Shown: positions 43,352 to 52,992, counted from the first letter of the stretch. The stretch: DNA of 56,816 nucleotides from Leeuwenhoekiella marinoflava DSM 3653 (GCF_900129005.1 NZ_FQUN01000007.1:1-56816); one strand, 5' to 3'. Numbers and translations are program-made. Notes: generated by a model from the letters alone, not told the origin.

Positions 43352-45574
43352 ATGAAATACATTTTTATACTATTACTGCTGTGCTGTGCGTCTGTAAACG
43401 CTCAGGATTTAACAGGAACCATTACAGATATTGACAAGCACGCCCTTCAGAATGTCAATATTTACAACCTATCAAAAGGAAGTCACACCCACACCGATGC
43501 TAACGGAGCTTTTGTGCTTCCGGCGCCACGGCTTCAAGATTCACTGGTGATTTCCCGTTTAGGCTTCAAAACCCATTATTTGGTAGTTGATCAAGCCTTA
43601 CTTGCAAAAACCTTAACCGTAGAATTAGAAGAAGCAAGCACCTCACTAGATCAGGTAGTACTTACTGCTGAAGTAAATACCTTGAGTACGGTGGTTGCGG
43701 TAGATCTTAAACTGAATCCGGTTAAATCATCACAAGAGATCTTGCGTAAAGTACCGGGCTTATTTATCGGGCAACACGCTGGTGGAGGTAAAGCAGAACA
43801 AATCTTTTTGCGCGGCTTTGACGTAGATCACGGTACGGATGTTGCCATCAGTGTTGATGGGATGCCGGTGAATATGGTATCGCACGCGCATGGGCAAGGC
43901 TATGCTGATCTACATTTTGTAATTCCGGAAACGATAGAGAATATTGACTTCGGAAAAGGGGCTTATTATGCAGATAAGGGGAACTTTAATACCGCAGGTT
44001 ATGTAGACTTACGCTTGAAAGAACATCTGGATGCAAGCAGTATTTCGGTGGAAGCGGGACAGTTTAATACCTCGCGTTTAACGGGATTATTCAATTTGGT
44101 TGATGCGCAAAATCACACGGCTTATCTGGCTTCAGAAATGTACCTGACCGATGGACCGTTTGACAGTCCACAAAACTTCAACCGCTTCAATGTTTTAGGA
44201 AAATATACCTATACCAATCCCAATAAAGATAAGATCACATGGACCGCTTCGCATTTTCAGAGCAAGTGGGATGCTTCGGGGCAGATTCCACAGCGTGCCG
44301 TTGATCAAGGATTGATTGGTAGATTTGGTGCTATAGATGATACAGAAGGCGGACAAACCAGCCGTACGAATATCAACTTGAATCACTTGAAGAATCTGGA
44401 GAATCATGGGGTTTTAAAAACCAATGCTTTTGTGTCTAAGTACGATTTTGAACTGTATTCTAACTTTACGTTTTTCTTAGACGATCCGGTTAACGGAGAT
44501 CAGATCAAGCAGCAAGAAGATCGTTTTATTGCAGGTTTGCAGAGTGTGTATGAGCGTAAGCATGTAACATTGGGATCAAGCAGCTTAGATTATCAGGCGG
44601 GAGTAGGTTTTAGATACGACAATGTAGATGATATGAGCTTGTCGCACACGCTCAACCGCCAGACGACATTAGAGCGTATTGCGCTTGGAGATGTAGACGA
44701 ACTCAATGCATTTGCTTTTTTGAATACTGAATTCAAGACCGGGAAGTTTATCTTCAATCCGGCTGTACGCTTAGATTACTTCAAGTTTGATTATTACAAC
44801 AAGCTTACGGAGGCTTACGATAATAAGAGCGAGTCTAAAGTGGCTTTCAGTCCTAAATTCAATACGATTTTTTCACCTGCACAAAACTGGCAGCTTTCGT
44901 TGAAAACCGGTATAGGTTTTCATTCTAATGATACGCGTGTGGTGGTGGCAAACGGGGGAGAAGAAATTTTACCGGCAGCCTATAGTGTAGATTTGGGAAC
45001 TATTGTAAAACCCATAGATCGTCTGGCTTTAAATGCAACGGTATGGACGCTTTTCCTGGATCAGGAATTTGTATATGTGGGTGATGCCGGTATTGTAGAA
45101 CCTAGCGGAAAGACCAAAAGAATGGGTGTTGAAGTGGGCGCGCGGTATCAGTTGCTAAACTGGTTATATCTGTACGGAGATGCCAATTTTACGCATGCCA
45201 GAAGTACCGAAGAAGCTGACGGAGAAGATTATATTCCACTAGCGCCTAAGTTTACTTCAGCAGGTGGTTTGAGTGTAGAGAATTTAAAGGGATTTTCAGG
45301 TTCGTTGAGCTACAGATGGTTGGGAGACCGTGCGGCTAATGAAGACAATTCAATTACTGCGGAAGGTTATTTGGTAACTGATTTTAATGTGAATTATACC
45401 TTAAAGAATTGGACGCTAGGTGTGATTGTAGAGAACCTGTTTGACACCGCATGGAACGAAACGCAGTTCGCTACCGAAACCCGCTTGTTCAACGAACCGG
45501 CGCCGGTTGAAGAAATTCATTTTACCCCGGGGACACCTTTTTACCTGAGAGGAAAGATCACGTATAGATTTTAG
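43352..45574 (+). CDS. TonB-dependent outer-membrane receptor, probable metal type
   Basis: A 740-residue receptor with signal peptide MKYIFILLLLCCASVNAQ, a carboxypeptidase-regulatory-like domain (about 19-95), a TonB-box-like LDQVVLTAEV, a plug (about 110-225) and a barrel ending in Phe (KITYRF). The plug has a His-rich loop (FDVDHGTDVAISVDG, then VSHAHGQGYADLHF) that is conserved in one receptor group and could touch a metal or its chelate. It follows the His-rich protein gene and ends at a bidirectional terminator. Ligand unknown: metal is favoured by the His content; cobalamin or a siderophore is possible. Confidence 0.9.
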   Translation: MKYIFILLLLCCASVNAQDLTGTITDIDKHALQNVNIYNLSKGSHTHTDANGAFVLPAPRLQDSLVISRLGFKTHYLVVDQALLAKTLTVELEEASTSLDQVVLTAEVNTLSTVVAVDLKLNPVKSSQEILRKVPGLFIGQHAGGGKAEQIFLRGFDVDHGTDVAISVDGMPVNMVSHAHGQGYADLHFVIPETIENIDFGKGAYYADKGNFNTAGYVDLRLKEHLDASSISVEAGQFNTSRLTGLFNLVDAQNHTAYLASEMYLTDGPFDSPQNFNRFNVLGKYTYTNPNKDKITWTASHFQSKWDASGQIPQRAVDQGLIGRFGAIDDTEGGQTSRTNINLNHLKNLENHGVLKTNAFVSKYDFELYSNFTFFLDDPVNGDQIKQQEDRFIAGLQSVYERKHVTLGSSSLDYQAGVGFRYDNVDDMSLSHTLNRQTTLERIALGDVDELNAFAFLNTEFKTGKFIFNPAVRLDYFKFDYYNKLTEAYDNKSESKVAFSPKFNTIFSPAQNWQLSLKTGIGFHSNDTRVVVANGGEEILPAAYSVDLGTIVKPIDRLALNATVWTLFLDQEFVYVGDAGIVEPSGKTKRMGVEVGARYQLLNWLYLYGDANFTHARSTEEADGEDYIPLAPKFTSAGGLSVENLKGFSGSLSYRWLGDRAANEDNSITAEGYLVTDFNVNYTLKNWTLGVIVENLFDTAWNETQFATETRLFNEPAPVEEIHFTPGTPFYLRGKITYRF

Positions 45575-45599
45575 TTCCTTCTTAAAGAGTAGCATATCT

Positions 45600-45634
45600 A
45601 AAAGGCTGTTTGTGTTCTGCAAGCAGCCTTTTTT
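45600..45634. terminator. Bidirectional Rho-independent terminator
   Basis: AAAAGGCTG (45600-45608) pairs perfectly with CAGCCTTTT (45624-45632), with a T run on the plus side and an A run on the other. It separates the TonB receptor gene from the convergent cupin gene. Confidence 0.8.
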
Positions 45635-45676
45635 AGTTGATAATTAAGATTGAATATACTAAGTTCTTCTGAAGTT

Positions 45677-46102
45677 TTACTGTTCATACTTTTGCATAAC
45701 CAGATATTTCAACGGAGTGTCTCCTGCATTACTAATACCGTGCATACTGTTTGAAGGACAATACAGACTGGTATACGGGCCAACTTCTACAGTCTTACCA
45801 TCCAGATAAAATTGAGCTGTTCCTTCTAAAACAAAAAAGAACTCGTCTTGTGGATGTTGGTGTGGAGCGTGCGTAGACTTGCCGGGTTCTACGACACTCA
45901 TCTTGATCGTTCTTCCATCTGTAAAATTCTTATCGGCAAACCAGAACTGGTAGCCCACTTTAGTGCTGTCTACTTTTGCCGAGTCAAAGCTGGTGACACA
46001 GGCTTCAAAAGAATAGGTTTTATCAGCAGGTGTTGTTTGTGCTGTTGTGATCAGTGTTATTAACAACAAAAAAGTAACTAGAACGTAGCGCATGATTTTC
46101 AT
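45677..46102 (-). CDS. Exported cupin-domain protein
   Basis: A 141-residue protein with an N-terminal signal (MRYVLVTFLLLITLITTAQ after MKI). The cupin motifs are HAPHQHPQDEFFFVLEGTA (metal ligands two His, Glu and presumably the second-motif His) and SLYCPSNSMHGISNAG. Small single-cupin proteins of this kind bind a metal and may act as dioxygenases or sensors; periplasmic members are uncharacterised. It is monocistronic and convergent with the receptor gene. It may be related to the divergent dioxygenase gene next to it, but no pathway can be named. Confidence 0.82.
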   Translation of the reverse strand: MKIMRYVLVTFLLLITLITTAQTTPADKTYSFEACVTSFDSAKVDSTKVGYQFWFADKNFTDGRTIKMSVVEPGKSTHAPHQHPQDEFFFVLEGTAQFYLDGKTVEVGPYTSLYCPSNSMHGISNAGDTPLKYLVMQKYEQ

Positions 46103-46232
46103 TTTTAGGGAGATAAGTTAGTAAATATCTTCAAGTTTACCTGTAAGTGATATAGTTCTGCTTTATCTAGACAGGTTTTAGCTTTCACTGCGTCTAAAAA
46201 TGGGTATTCTAATCCAATTCACAAGCTGAGGT

Positions 46233-47057
46233 ATGCAATTAAAAGATCTTGAAAAGTGGAATAAAAACCTTCCCAACACAAACAAAATGCCGGTCTTGTT
46301 CTTAGGGCACGGGAGTCCTATGAATGCGATAGAGGAGAATGAATTTGTAAACGAATTCAGGAGACTGGGACAAGAGTTGGTAACCCCTCAGGCGATTCTC
46401 TGTATTTCGGCACACTGGGAAACCAGCGGAACTTGTATTACCGCGATGAATCATCCACAAACCATACACGATTTTGGCGGCTTCCCGCAGGCGTTGTTTG
46501 ATGTGCAATATCCCGCACCGGGTAGTCCGGAACTGGCTTTAGAAACCCAAAAATTAGTAACCGGTACAGCTGTTCATCTGGACGATAAATGGGGGTTGGA
46601 TCACGGTTCATGGAGTGTGATCAGGCATATGTATCCTGAGGCCAATGTGCCTGTGGTGCAAATGAGTATTGATTATACAAAACCGGCACAATACCATTAT
46701 GATTTGGCAAAAGAACTGGCAGCCTTACGCAACAAAGGCGTACTGATTGTGGGGAGCGGTAATATGATCCATAACCTGCGTCGTGTGGCCTGGGATAAAT
46801 TGAATGCTCCGTTTGCATACGATTGGGCACTTGAAGCTCGTGAAAAAATGAACACTGCGATTTTAACCCACGACCATCAGACCTTAATTGACTTTAAAAA
46901 ACAAGGCACCGCTTTTGATCTTTCGATCCCAACACCCGAGCACTACCTGCCCTTGCTCTATGCTTTGGCATTACAAGATGATCATGATGAGGTACAGCTG
47001 TTTAACGACGAACCTGTAGGTGGTTCGCTTTCTATGACTTCGCTTAAGATTGCTTAG
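46233..47057 (+). CDS. ygiD: DODA-type extradiol dioxygenase, YgiD-like
   Basis: A 274-residue cytoplasmic protein of the class III extradiol ring-cleavage (LigB) family. Visible motifs are FLGHGSP (His26), CISAHWET (His61), WGLDHGSWSV (His124), GSGNMIHNLR and a C-terminal EHYLPLLYAL. E. coli YgiD, the closest well-known relative, is a zinc enzyme with 4,5-DOPA dioxygenase activity. Length is normal. It is divergent from the cupin gene across 130 bases and is followed by a 686-base gene-free stretch. Confidence 0.92.
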   Translation: MQLKDLEKWNKNLPNTNKMPVLFLGHGSPMNAIEENEFVNEFRRLGQELVTPQAILCISAHWETSGTCITAMNHPQTIHDFGGFPQALFDVQYPAPGSPELALETQKLVTGTAVHLDDKWGLDHGSWSVIRHMYPEANVPVVQMSIDYTKPAQYHYDLAKELAALRNKGVLIVGSGNMIHNLRRVAWDKLNAPFAYDWALEAREKMNTAILTHDHQTLIDFKKQGTAFDLSIPTPEHYLPLLYALALQDDHDEVQLFNDEPVGGSLSMTSLKIA

Positions 47058-47525
47058 TGTAGGATATCAAGCTTTCAGTTCATTTTTTACTCAGGAGTCA
47101 GTTATTTTACGGGACTTCGTGAATCTGTGATTTCCATCGATGAAAAAACGAACCAACCCGTCTATACAGCCGAGCAGGAAAATCTAGACTTACATAAGCT
47201 TCTTTAAATTATGCTCGCTGCACTGCATGCGCTTAACTCGGGCGGCCCATCGCCCTCAAACAGAACCGCCTGCGACGTTTCGCTCCCTGTAAATTTTACG
47301 AGAACCTTATGATAGGCCATTGCTGCTATTCTATTAGACATTTTATATAACACGTTATTTCGACCATCGGGAGAAATTATATCCTTTAGTATTATCATGT
47401 ACTATCCCTCATTCCCAACCTTTCTTCCAATAGAGAAGGGAGGTGCTTTGCGTGTGTGACCTCCCCCTACCATTAAGGTGACTATAGTTCTTAAAAAATA
47501 GTACTTATATTCGAAGGGTTTGATT

Positions 47526-47566
47526 TCTTTTTCTTCAGTATAGCAAGAAGGCTTCGTTAAAAATTT
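47526..47566 (+). repeat. Dispersed repeat, family C, copy 1
   Basis: The block TTCAGTATAGCAAGAAGGCT followed by TCGTTAAAAATTT matches similar blocks at 56488-56529 (plus) and, inverted, at 49214-49251 and 49526-49555. The core is CAGTATARC with CGTTAAAAATT about 15 bases later. Confidence 0.55.
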
Positions 47567-47711
47567 AGGAGCATTAATGATAAGTATGATTATTCAAACG
47601 AGGCTAAGAGATTTATGAATATAACAACTCCGCTCCTAAAACAATCCCTATAAAGGAGTACTCTTAACATTGTTTTGAAAGAAAAGGCAATGAGGAATAC
47701 TTTTGAATGGC

Positions 47712-47719
47712 TAAATTTG
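47712..47719 (+). promoter_or_regulatory. Candidate -7 box (TAAATTTG) for the CE1-like esterase
   Basis: TAAATTTG matches TAnnTTTG and lies 24 bases before the ATG at 47744. The nearest TTTTG further upstream is 34 bases away, too far for a standard -33 element. Confidence 0.4.
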
Positions 47720-47737
47720 AGAGATAATCCATTTTAA

Positions 47738-48934
<1,197 letters not shown>

Positions 48935-49213
48935 AAATTCTTTTTTTAGGTCATAACCCATACTGAATGCAGTCGAAAGGTGAACAATGCAAATCTCCTA
49001 AAGTCAATTTTTGTAATTTGAACTTCTAAATCATGTTTGTTCATTTTCTTTACTCGCGTGATTTCTATTTCACGGGAGCTCGTGAATCTCCTAACGTCGA
49101 TTTGCCTCGTCTAAAGAAAACGAACCAAAAGAAACGACGCTTTTTCTTAGGTATTTTTACCTTATCAGGTAAAACCACAACAAGTTCCCTAAATTTTCTC
49201 CAAGGCTTCGAAA

Positions 49214-49251
49214 ATTTTTAACGGGTACTTATTGCTATACTGAGGCAAAAG
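49214..49251 (-). repeat. Dispersed repeat, family C, copy 2 (inverted)
   Basis: Read on the minus strand it gives CTTTTGCCTCAGTATAGCAA followed by TAAGTACCCGTTAAAAAT, matching the family C core. Confidence 0.5.
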
Positions 49252-49286
49252 AAGCCTAAAGAATACTATTCTTAGTTCTGATTTTC

Positions 49287-49466
49287 AAAACGGCCTACTT
49301 TTTAGATCTGTAGTAAAACAAGCAAAAGCCGCAGCGCTGGGCAGTGGAGCTTGCATCCGACGAGTGTGACGAGAGGAATGCACAGGCGCAGCGGTTTGCC
49401 ATCCGCAGGATAAGGGATTTGTGTAGTTTTCAAGGATCTAAAAATAAGCCTTGATTTTTTGGTTCT
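49287..49466 (+). repeat. Dispersed structured repeat, family B, copy 1
   Basis: About 180 bases are nearly identical to 56603-56782 in the same orientation, from AAAACGGCCTACTTTTTAGA to AATAAGCCTTGATTTTTTGG. The centre can fold: CCGCAGCG with CGCAGCGG (one mismatch), and GCTTG-CAT-CC with GG-ATG-CAAGC-like arms. At one pairing position the copies differ A to G, which keeps pairing as G-T. It is non-coding; no terminal transposon features were recognised. Confidence 0.75.
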
Positions 49467-49525
49467 TTGGCATCAAGGCAAAAGAATAGAAACACGGCTA
49501 GTAGTTGGGAGTCTCTTTTATTAAT

Positions 49526-49555
49526 CTCGCTGTCGCTATACTGAAGAAAAAAGAG
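49526..49555 (-). repeat. Dispersed repeat, family C, copy 3 (inverted, short)
   Basis: On the minus strand CTCTTTTTTCTTCAGTATAG followed by CGACAGCGAG matches the first half of the family C block, including the CGACAGC found in the 56-kb copy. Confidence 0.5.
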
Positions 49556-49607
49556 TACTTAGTAATAAAGTCATCAGTTTCCTATAGGTATTTTAAATCG
49601 TGAATCC

Positions 49608-49991
49608 TCAAAGCACCAAATCCTCAAACAACTTTTCTAAAGTCATTTCCAGATCCTCGCTAAAACCCGGATGGGTCTTTGAAGTTTGTATCACCGAACT
49701 TCGGGTAGCGGTTAACCATCTAAAACGTTCTGCAGCTTCCAGTTTTGCTATGGGTCCGCCGTGTTTGTCACCCGCACAAATCGCTTTAAAGGCGTCTAGG
49801 TTTTTTTGTACCTGTTGCACATCCAACTCCGGACAAAAAGCGGCCAACTTTTTAGGGTCTAGTTGATACTGCATCCCAATAAAACGCGGGCGTTTGCAAT
49901 AGACCACCACACCTACATTAAAAAACTCCTCGCGCTCTACCTGAGGCACAATGCGGATTACCGCGTATTCATACAAGTGTTTGTCGTGCAT
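49608..49991 (-). CDS. DUF3037 protein, partner of a HipA-like kinase
   Basis: A 127-residue protein with the DUF3037 opening (YEYAVIRIVPQVEREEFFNV, then GVVVYCKRPRFIG) and an acidic, Leu-rich C-terminus (FSEDLEMTLEKLFEDLVL). Its function is unknown. It is encoded immediately after the HipA-like kinase gene and overlaps it by 23 bases (49969-49991), a strong sign of translational coupling and joint function. DUF3037/HipA-like pairs recur in many bacteria. It could be a regulator, antitoxin-like partner or substrate of the kinase; none of these is shown by the sequence. Confidence 0.82.
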   Translation of the reverse strand: MHDKHLYEYAVIRIVPQVEREEFFNVGVVVYCKRPRFIGMQYQLDPKKLAAFCPELDVQQVQKNLDAFKAICAGDKHGGPIAKLEAAERFRWLTATRSSVIQTSKTHPGFSEDLEMTLEKLFEDLVL

Positions 49992-50763
49992 CTTGAGCGG
50001 TTTTGGTGAATAAATCAGAATAGGTCAGTCGGGTTTTTAAAAACTGAAAATAGACTTCTCGCAGTTCGTCTACACGTTCGTCATAGCCTTCCCAGTCCAG
50101 CCATTCGTTAGGGATGAGGTTTACAATGCTTTGTAAAACTTCATCGGTGAGTAGTGCTTTCAGTTTGGTGTTTGCTGCGGTCAATTCAGAAGCCTGCGGA
50201 AGCAATACGTGATCTTTAATCATCGCAAAAGGGGTTGCAGCACTTTTCTCCCAGTTGGTAAAACTGTGGTGAAAATATAAGGTTGCCCCGTGATCAATAA
50301 GCCACAACTCCCGGTGCCACATCAGCATATTGGTATTGCGAAAGGTGCGGTCAATATTGGTCATAAACGCATCAAACCAAACGATTTCAGAAGCCAGTTG
50401 CGCTTCAACCGTAGTCACCACCGGATCAAAATTGATAGCACCCGATAAAAAATGCAAGCCAATATTCAGCCCTTGAGAAAACTTCAACAGATCCTGAATT
50501 TCCTCATCGCCTTCGGTACGACCAAAGGCCTCATCCAGATGCGCATACACCACTTCAGGCACTCTAAATCCCAGAATCCGACCGATCTCACAACCCAACA
50601 ATTCGGCTATTAATGCTTTAGGTCCGTGACCGGCGCCTTTAAATTTCACAACATATTTAAAGCCGTCGTCCGCATCGGCAACAGCGGGTAACGAACCGCC
50701 TTCCCGCAAGGGTGTGATATAGCGGGTGACGTTTACGTGACGCAATTCTGGAGGTGTTTGCAT
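49969..50763 (-). CDS. HipA-like kinase (HipA_2 type)
   Basis: A 264-residue protein with the features of a compact HipA-like kinase. The ATP-binding Lys is in KYVVKFKGAGHGPK (Lys40), a helix Glu in AELLGCEIGRILG (about 54), the catalytic loop is WFDAFMTNIDRTFRNTNML (Asp138, Asn143/145) and a DFG-like metal motif is LIDHGA (Asp157). The catalytic residues therefore look intact. It lacks the N-terminal HipA domain of classical HipA toxins, and no HipB-like helix-turn-helix gene is present; DUF3037 follows with a 23-base overlap. It may phosphorylate a protein or tRNA synthetase, as HipA does, but the target of this branch is unknown. Confidence 0.82.
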   Translation of the reverse strand: MQTPPELRHVNVTRYITPLREGGSLPAVADADDGFKYVVKFKGAGHGPKALIAELLGCEIGRILGFRVPEVVYAHLDEAFGRTEGDEEIQDLLKFSQGLNIGLHFLSGAINFDPVVTTVEAQLASEIVWFDAFMTNIDRTFRNTNMLMWHRELWLIDHGATLYFHHSFTNWEKSAATPFAMIKDHVLLPQASELTAANTKLKALLTDEVLQSIVNLIPNEWLDWEGYDERVDELREVYFQFLKTRLTYSDLFTKTAQDARQTLV

Positions 50764-50839
50764 AGCTTGTATTAAGTGTGGTAAAAATAAGGTTTTCGCT
50801 TATTATCACATCTTTTAAAGCTAGTAATGCTACGCTGTG

Positions 50840-50847
50840 TATATTTG
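50840..50847 (+). promoter_or_regulatory. Candidate -7 box (TATATTTG)
   Basis: TATATTTG fits the TAnnTTTG consensus and lies 28 bases before the ATG at 50876. It sits in the 112-base divergent region shared with the HipA-like gene. Confidence 0.45.
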
Positions 50848-50875
50848 AGTGAATGCGACTTATTTATAAAAGAAT

Positions 50876-51253
50876 ATGAAAGTCTATGCGTCCTGTAAAC
50901 ATTGTAAAGCAGAACTTTGGTATAAAACCAAAGCAGAAACCCGTATAGAATTAGTTATGCTTAAAGGCAAATTGATAAGCTGTACCTGTAAGAGTTGTGG
51001 TAGAGAACAACAACTTGATGTAAATGAATTAAAAGCAAAATATTCTAAAACTCCGCAATGGATAGCAGGTATTATTTTTTGTGTGGGAACTTTGGGTAGT
51101 TTATACTTGGGATATTTTGTCTTAGAAAACATACGAAACCACTATTTAGCTTATTGCGCCTGCAGTCTTCTGGTGATGCCGGGATTGGTTTATGGTATTC
51201 TTCATCAAGAAGAACGCCGTCGTGTAAATGCTTTTAATCAGATGTGGGGTTGA
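50876..51253 (+). CDS. Zinc-ribbon membrane protein of unknown function
   Basis: A 125-residue protein. The N-terminus carries a Cys4-type zinc-ribbon pattern (Cys7 and Cys10 in CKHC; Cys36, 38 and 41 in CTCKSC). A linker is followed by two transmembrane helices (about 60-82 and 88-110) and a basic tail (HQEERRRVNAFNQMW). Such small ribbon-plus-helices proteins are common in Bacteroidetes and uncharacterised. It precedes another small membrane protein gene by 40 bases, and the two may be expressed together. It could bind nucleic acid or protein near the membrane, but this is not shown. Confidence 0.72.
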   Translation: MKVYASCKHCKAELWYKTKAETRIELVMLKGKLISCTCKSCGREQQLDVNELKAKYSKTPQWIAGIIFCVGTLGSLYLGYFVLENIRNHYLAYCACSLLVMPGLVYGILHQEERRRVNAFNQMWG

Positions 51254-51293
51254 GTAAGGCTCAGAATTTGATACTGATAGCTAAAATAGTCCT

Positions 51294-51581
51294 ATGATTT
51301 TACTTTTCATTTTTGGAGTTTCCATCTTGCAATATGCACTGTATTTTTTTAATGCAAAAAGTCATACTAAAATACCGGGATTTATCATTACAGTATTATT
51401 TTTAATAGGTCATTTCTATGTCTTTCCTCAATTGTTTTTTCCAGAGCCAAGACCGGATGGAATAAATTGCGGAATGCCTGCTTTAGGTATTATGCTGGCA
51501 TTTTGGGTATTTGGAACAGTAGCGATCCTTATTACATATACTAGCTTTAAGCTAACAACCAGAGTTAAACAAATAAAATAA
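51294..51581 (+). CDS. Small membrane protein, unknown
   Basis: A 95-residue protein with about three hydrophobic segments (1-18, 28-48 and 62-84) and no recognised domain. A conserved-looking PEPRPDGINCGMPALG loop joins the second and third helices. It lies between the zinc-ribbon membrane protein and the hydrolase gene (13 bases), all in one direction, so an operon is likely. Confidence 0.65.
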   Translation: MILLFIFGVSILQYALYFFNAKSHTKIPGFIITVLFLIGHFYVFPQLFFPEPRPDGINCGMPALGIMLAFWVFGTVAILITYTSFKLTTRVKQIK

Positions 51582-51594
51582 TAAAAACGACCCC

Positions 51595-52992
51595 ATGAAA
51601 AAACTACTCGTTGTATTCATCGGTATCAGTTCGTGTATGCTGTCTGCTCAGGATATCACAGGTGATTGGTTTGGCGCTTTAAAAGTCCAGGGCATAGAGT
51701 TGCCCTTGGTTTTTCATTTTAAAGAAAGCGATACCGGTTATAAGGGTACAATGGATAGTCCTGATCAAAAAGCTTTTGGGATTCCGGTTACGACAACGCA
51801 CTTTATTAGCGATACCTTAAAACTGGAGCTTAAAAATTTAGGAGCAACATATAAAGGCGTTTTGGCTGACGAACACATCACCGGAACGTTTACACAAATG
51901 GGAAACAGTTTTCCACTTGATTTGGGGCGGGAAGCATTAAAAAAAGAACCGCTTAAGCGTCCGCAAGAGCCTAAAGCGCCGTTTCCGTATACTAGAGAAA
52001 ATGTAACTTTTCATAATGAAAAAGCAGCCATTGATCTGGCAGGAACGCTCACCTTACCTGAGGGTGATGGGAATTTCCCGGCGGTTATATTAATCAGTGG
52101 CAGCGGACCTCAAAATCGGGATGAAGAATTGATGGGGCACAAGCCTTTTCTGGTAATTGCCGATTACCTGACCCGCCATGGAATTGCCGTATTACGCTAT
52201 GACGATCGGGGAGTGGGTGAGTCTAAAGGAAATTTTGCGACAGCAACTTCTGCTGATTTTGCTACAGATGTGGAAGCAGCAATGACCTATTTAAGAACCC
52301 GTAGCGAAATCAACACGGAACAAATAGGTTTAATAGGGCATAGTGAAGGTGGAATCATAGCGCCTATGGTTGCGGCAGATTCAAGAGATGTTGCTTTTAT
52401 TGTACTGCTCGCAGGAACCGGAGTGCGTGGTGATAAATTGCTGTTGCTTCAGCAAAAATTAATTGCACAAGCATCGGGTGTTTCAGAGGAAGAAATAGCA
52501 AACTCTCAAGCGGTTAATTCAAAATTGTTTGATCTGGTGGTGAAGTCTTCAAGTACAACTCAACTTCGACAAGATATAAAAGCATACGCTCTAGAAGTCG
52601 TTAAAAAAGAGGGAGAAGCTGCACAAATTCCGCAGGGGATGACCACAGAGGCCTATGTAAACAAACAAGTTGATCAGATTGTAAACCCGTGGATGGAATA
52701 TTTTATCAAATACGATCCGGTTACTAGTTTAAAGCAGGTTACCTGCCCCGTTTTAGCCCTCAACGGCGCAAAAGATCTACAGGTAGCACCTCAACAAAAC
52801 CTTCCGGCTATTCAACAAGCACTAGAAGCCGGGGGCAATACTGATGTTACGGTTAAAGAATTTCCCAATCTCAATCACCTGTTTCAGGAAAGCGAAACCG
52901 GAAATCCCGGGGAATACGGTCAAATCGAACAAACCTTTTCGCCTTTGGTCTTGAAAGAGGTAACTGAGTGGATTTTGCAAAAAACAAATTAA
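51595..52992 (+). CDS. Exported serine hydrolase (S33-like alpha/beta hydrolase)
   Basis: A 465-residue protein with signal peptide MKKLLVVFIGISSCMLSAQ. An N-terminal beta-rich lipocalin-like domain (about 20-115, ITGDWFGALKVQGIELPLVF) precedes an alpha/beta hydrolase domain with ISGSGPQNRDE (167-177), RYDDRGVGESKG (201-212), nucleophile GHSEGG (248-253, Ser250), an acid in NGAKDLQVAP and His in NLNHLFQ. This is the common Bacteroidetes 'alpha/beta fold hydrolase with N-terminal domain', probably an esterase or peptidase outside the cytoplasm. It overlaps no other gene; the lipoprotein gene starts 23 bases after its stop. Confidence 0.85.
   Translation: MKKLLVVFIGISSCMLSAQDITGDWFGALKVQGIELPLVFHFKESDTGYKGTMDSPDQKAFGIPVTTTHFISDTLKLELKNLGATYKGVLADEHITGTFTQMGNSFPLDLGREALKKEPLKRPQEPKAPFPYTRENVTFHNEKAAIDLAGTLTLPEGDGNFPAVILISGSGPQNRDEELMGHKPFLVIADYLTRHGIAVLRYDDRGVGESKGNFATATSADFATDVEAAMTYLRTRSEINTEQIGLIGHSEGGIIAPMVAADSRDVAFIVLLAGTGVRGDKLLLLQQKLIAQASGVSEEEIANSQAVNSKLFDLVVKSSSTTQLRQDIKAYALEVVKKEGEAAQIPQGMTTEAYVNKQVDQIVNPWMEYFIKYDPVTSLKQVTCPVLALNGAKDLQVAPQQNLPAIQQALEAGGNTDVTVKEFPNLNHLFQESETGNPGEYGQIEQTFSPLVLKEVTEWILQKTN

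Larger units (their letters stand above)
48935..49607. other. Gene-free, repeat-rich stretch
   Basis: This 673-base gap holds repeat-B copy 1, two inverted repeat-C copies (49214-49251 and 49526-49555) and two hairpins: 49155-49174 (TTTTACC/GGTAAAA) and 49191-49217 (AAATTTTC/GAAAATTT). A 62-codon plus-strand frame at 49033-49221 follows repeat sequence (its start resembles 47110-47155) and is not called as a gene. Confidence 0.6.

Noticed and set aside
47204-47398. A 64-codon minus-strand frame in the gap before the CE1-like gene
   Set aside because: No recognisable domain; it lies in a stretch of repeat fragments and appears repeat-derived. It is kept as an uncertain item only.
49033-49221. 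A 62-codon plus-strand frame
   Set aside because: Its first part resembles the repeat block at 47110-47155 and its end runs through two hairpins and a family C copy, so coding is unlikely.
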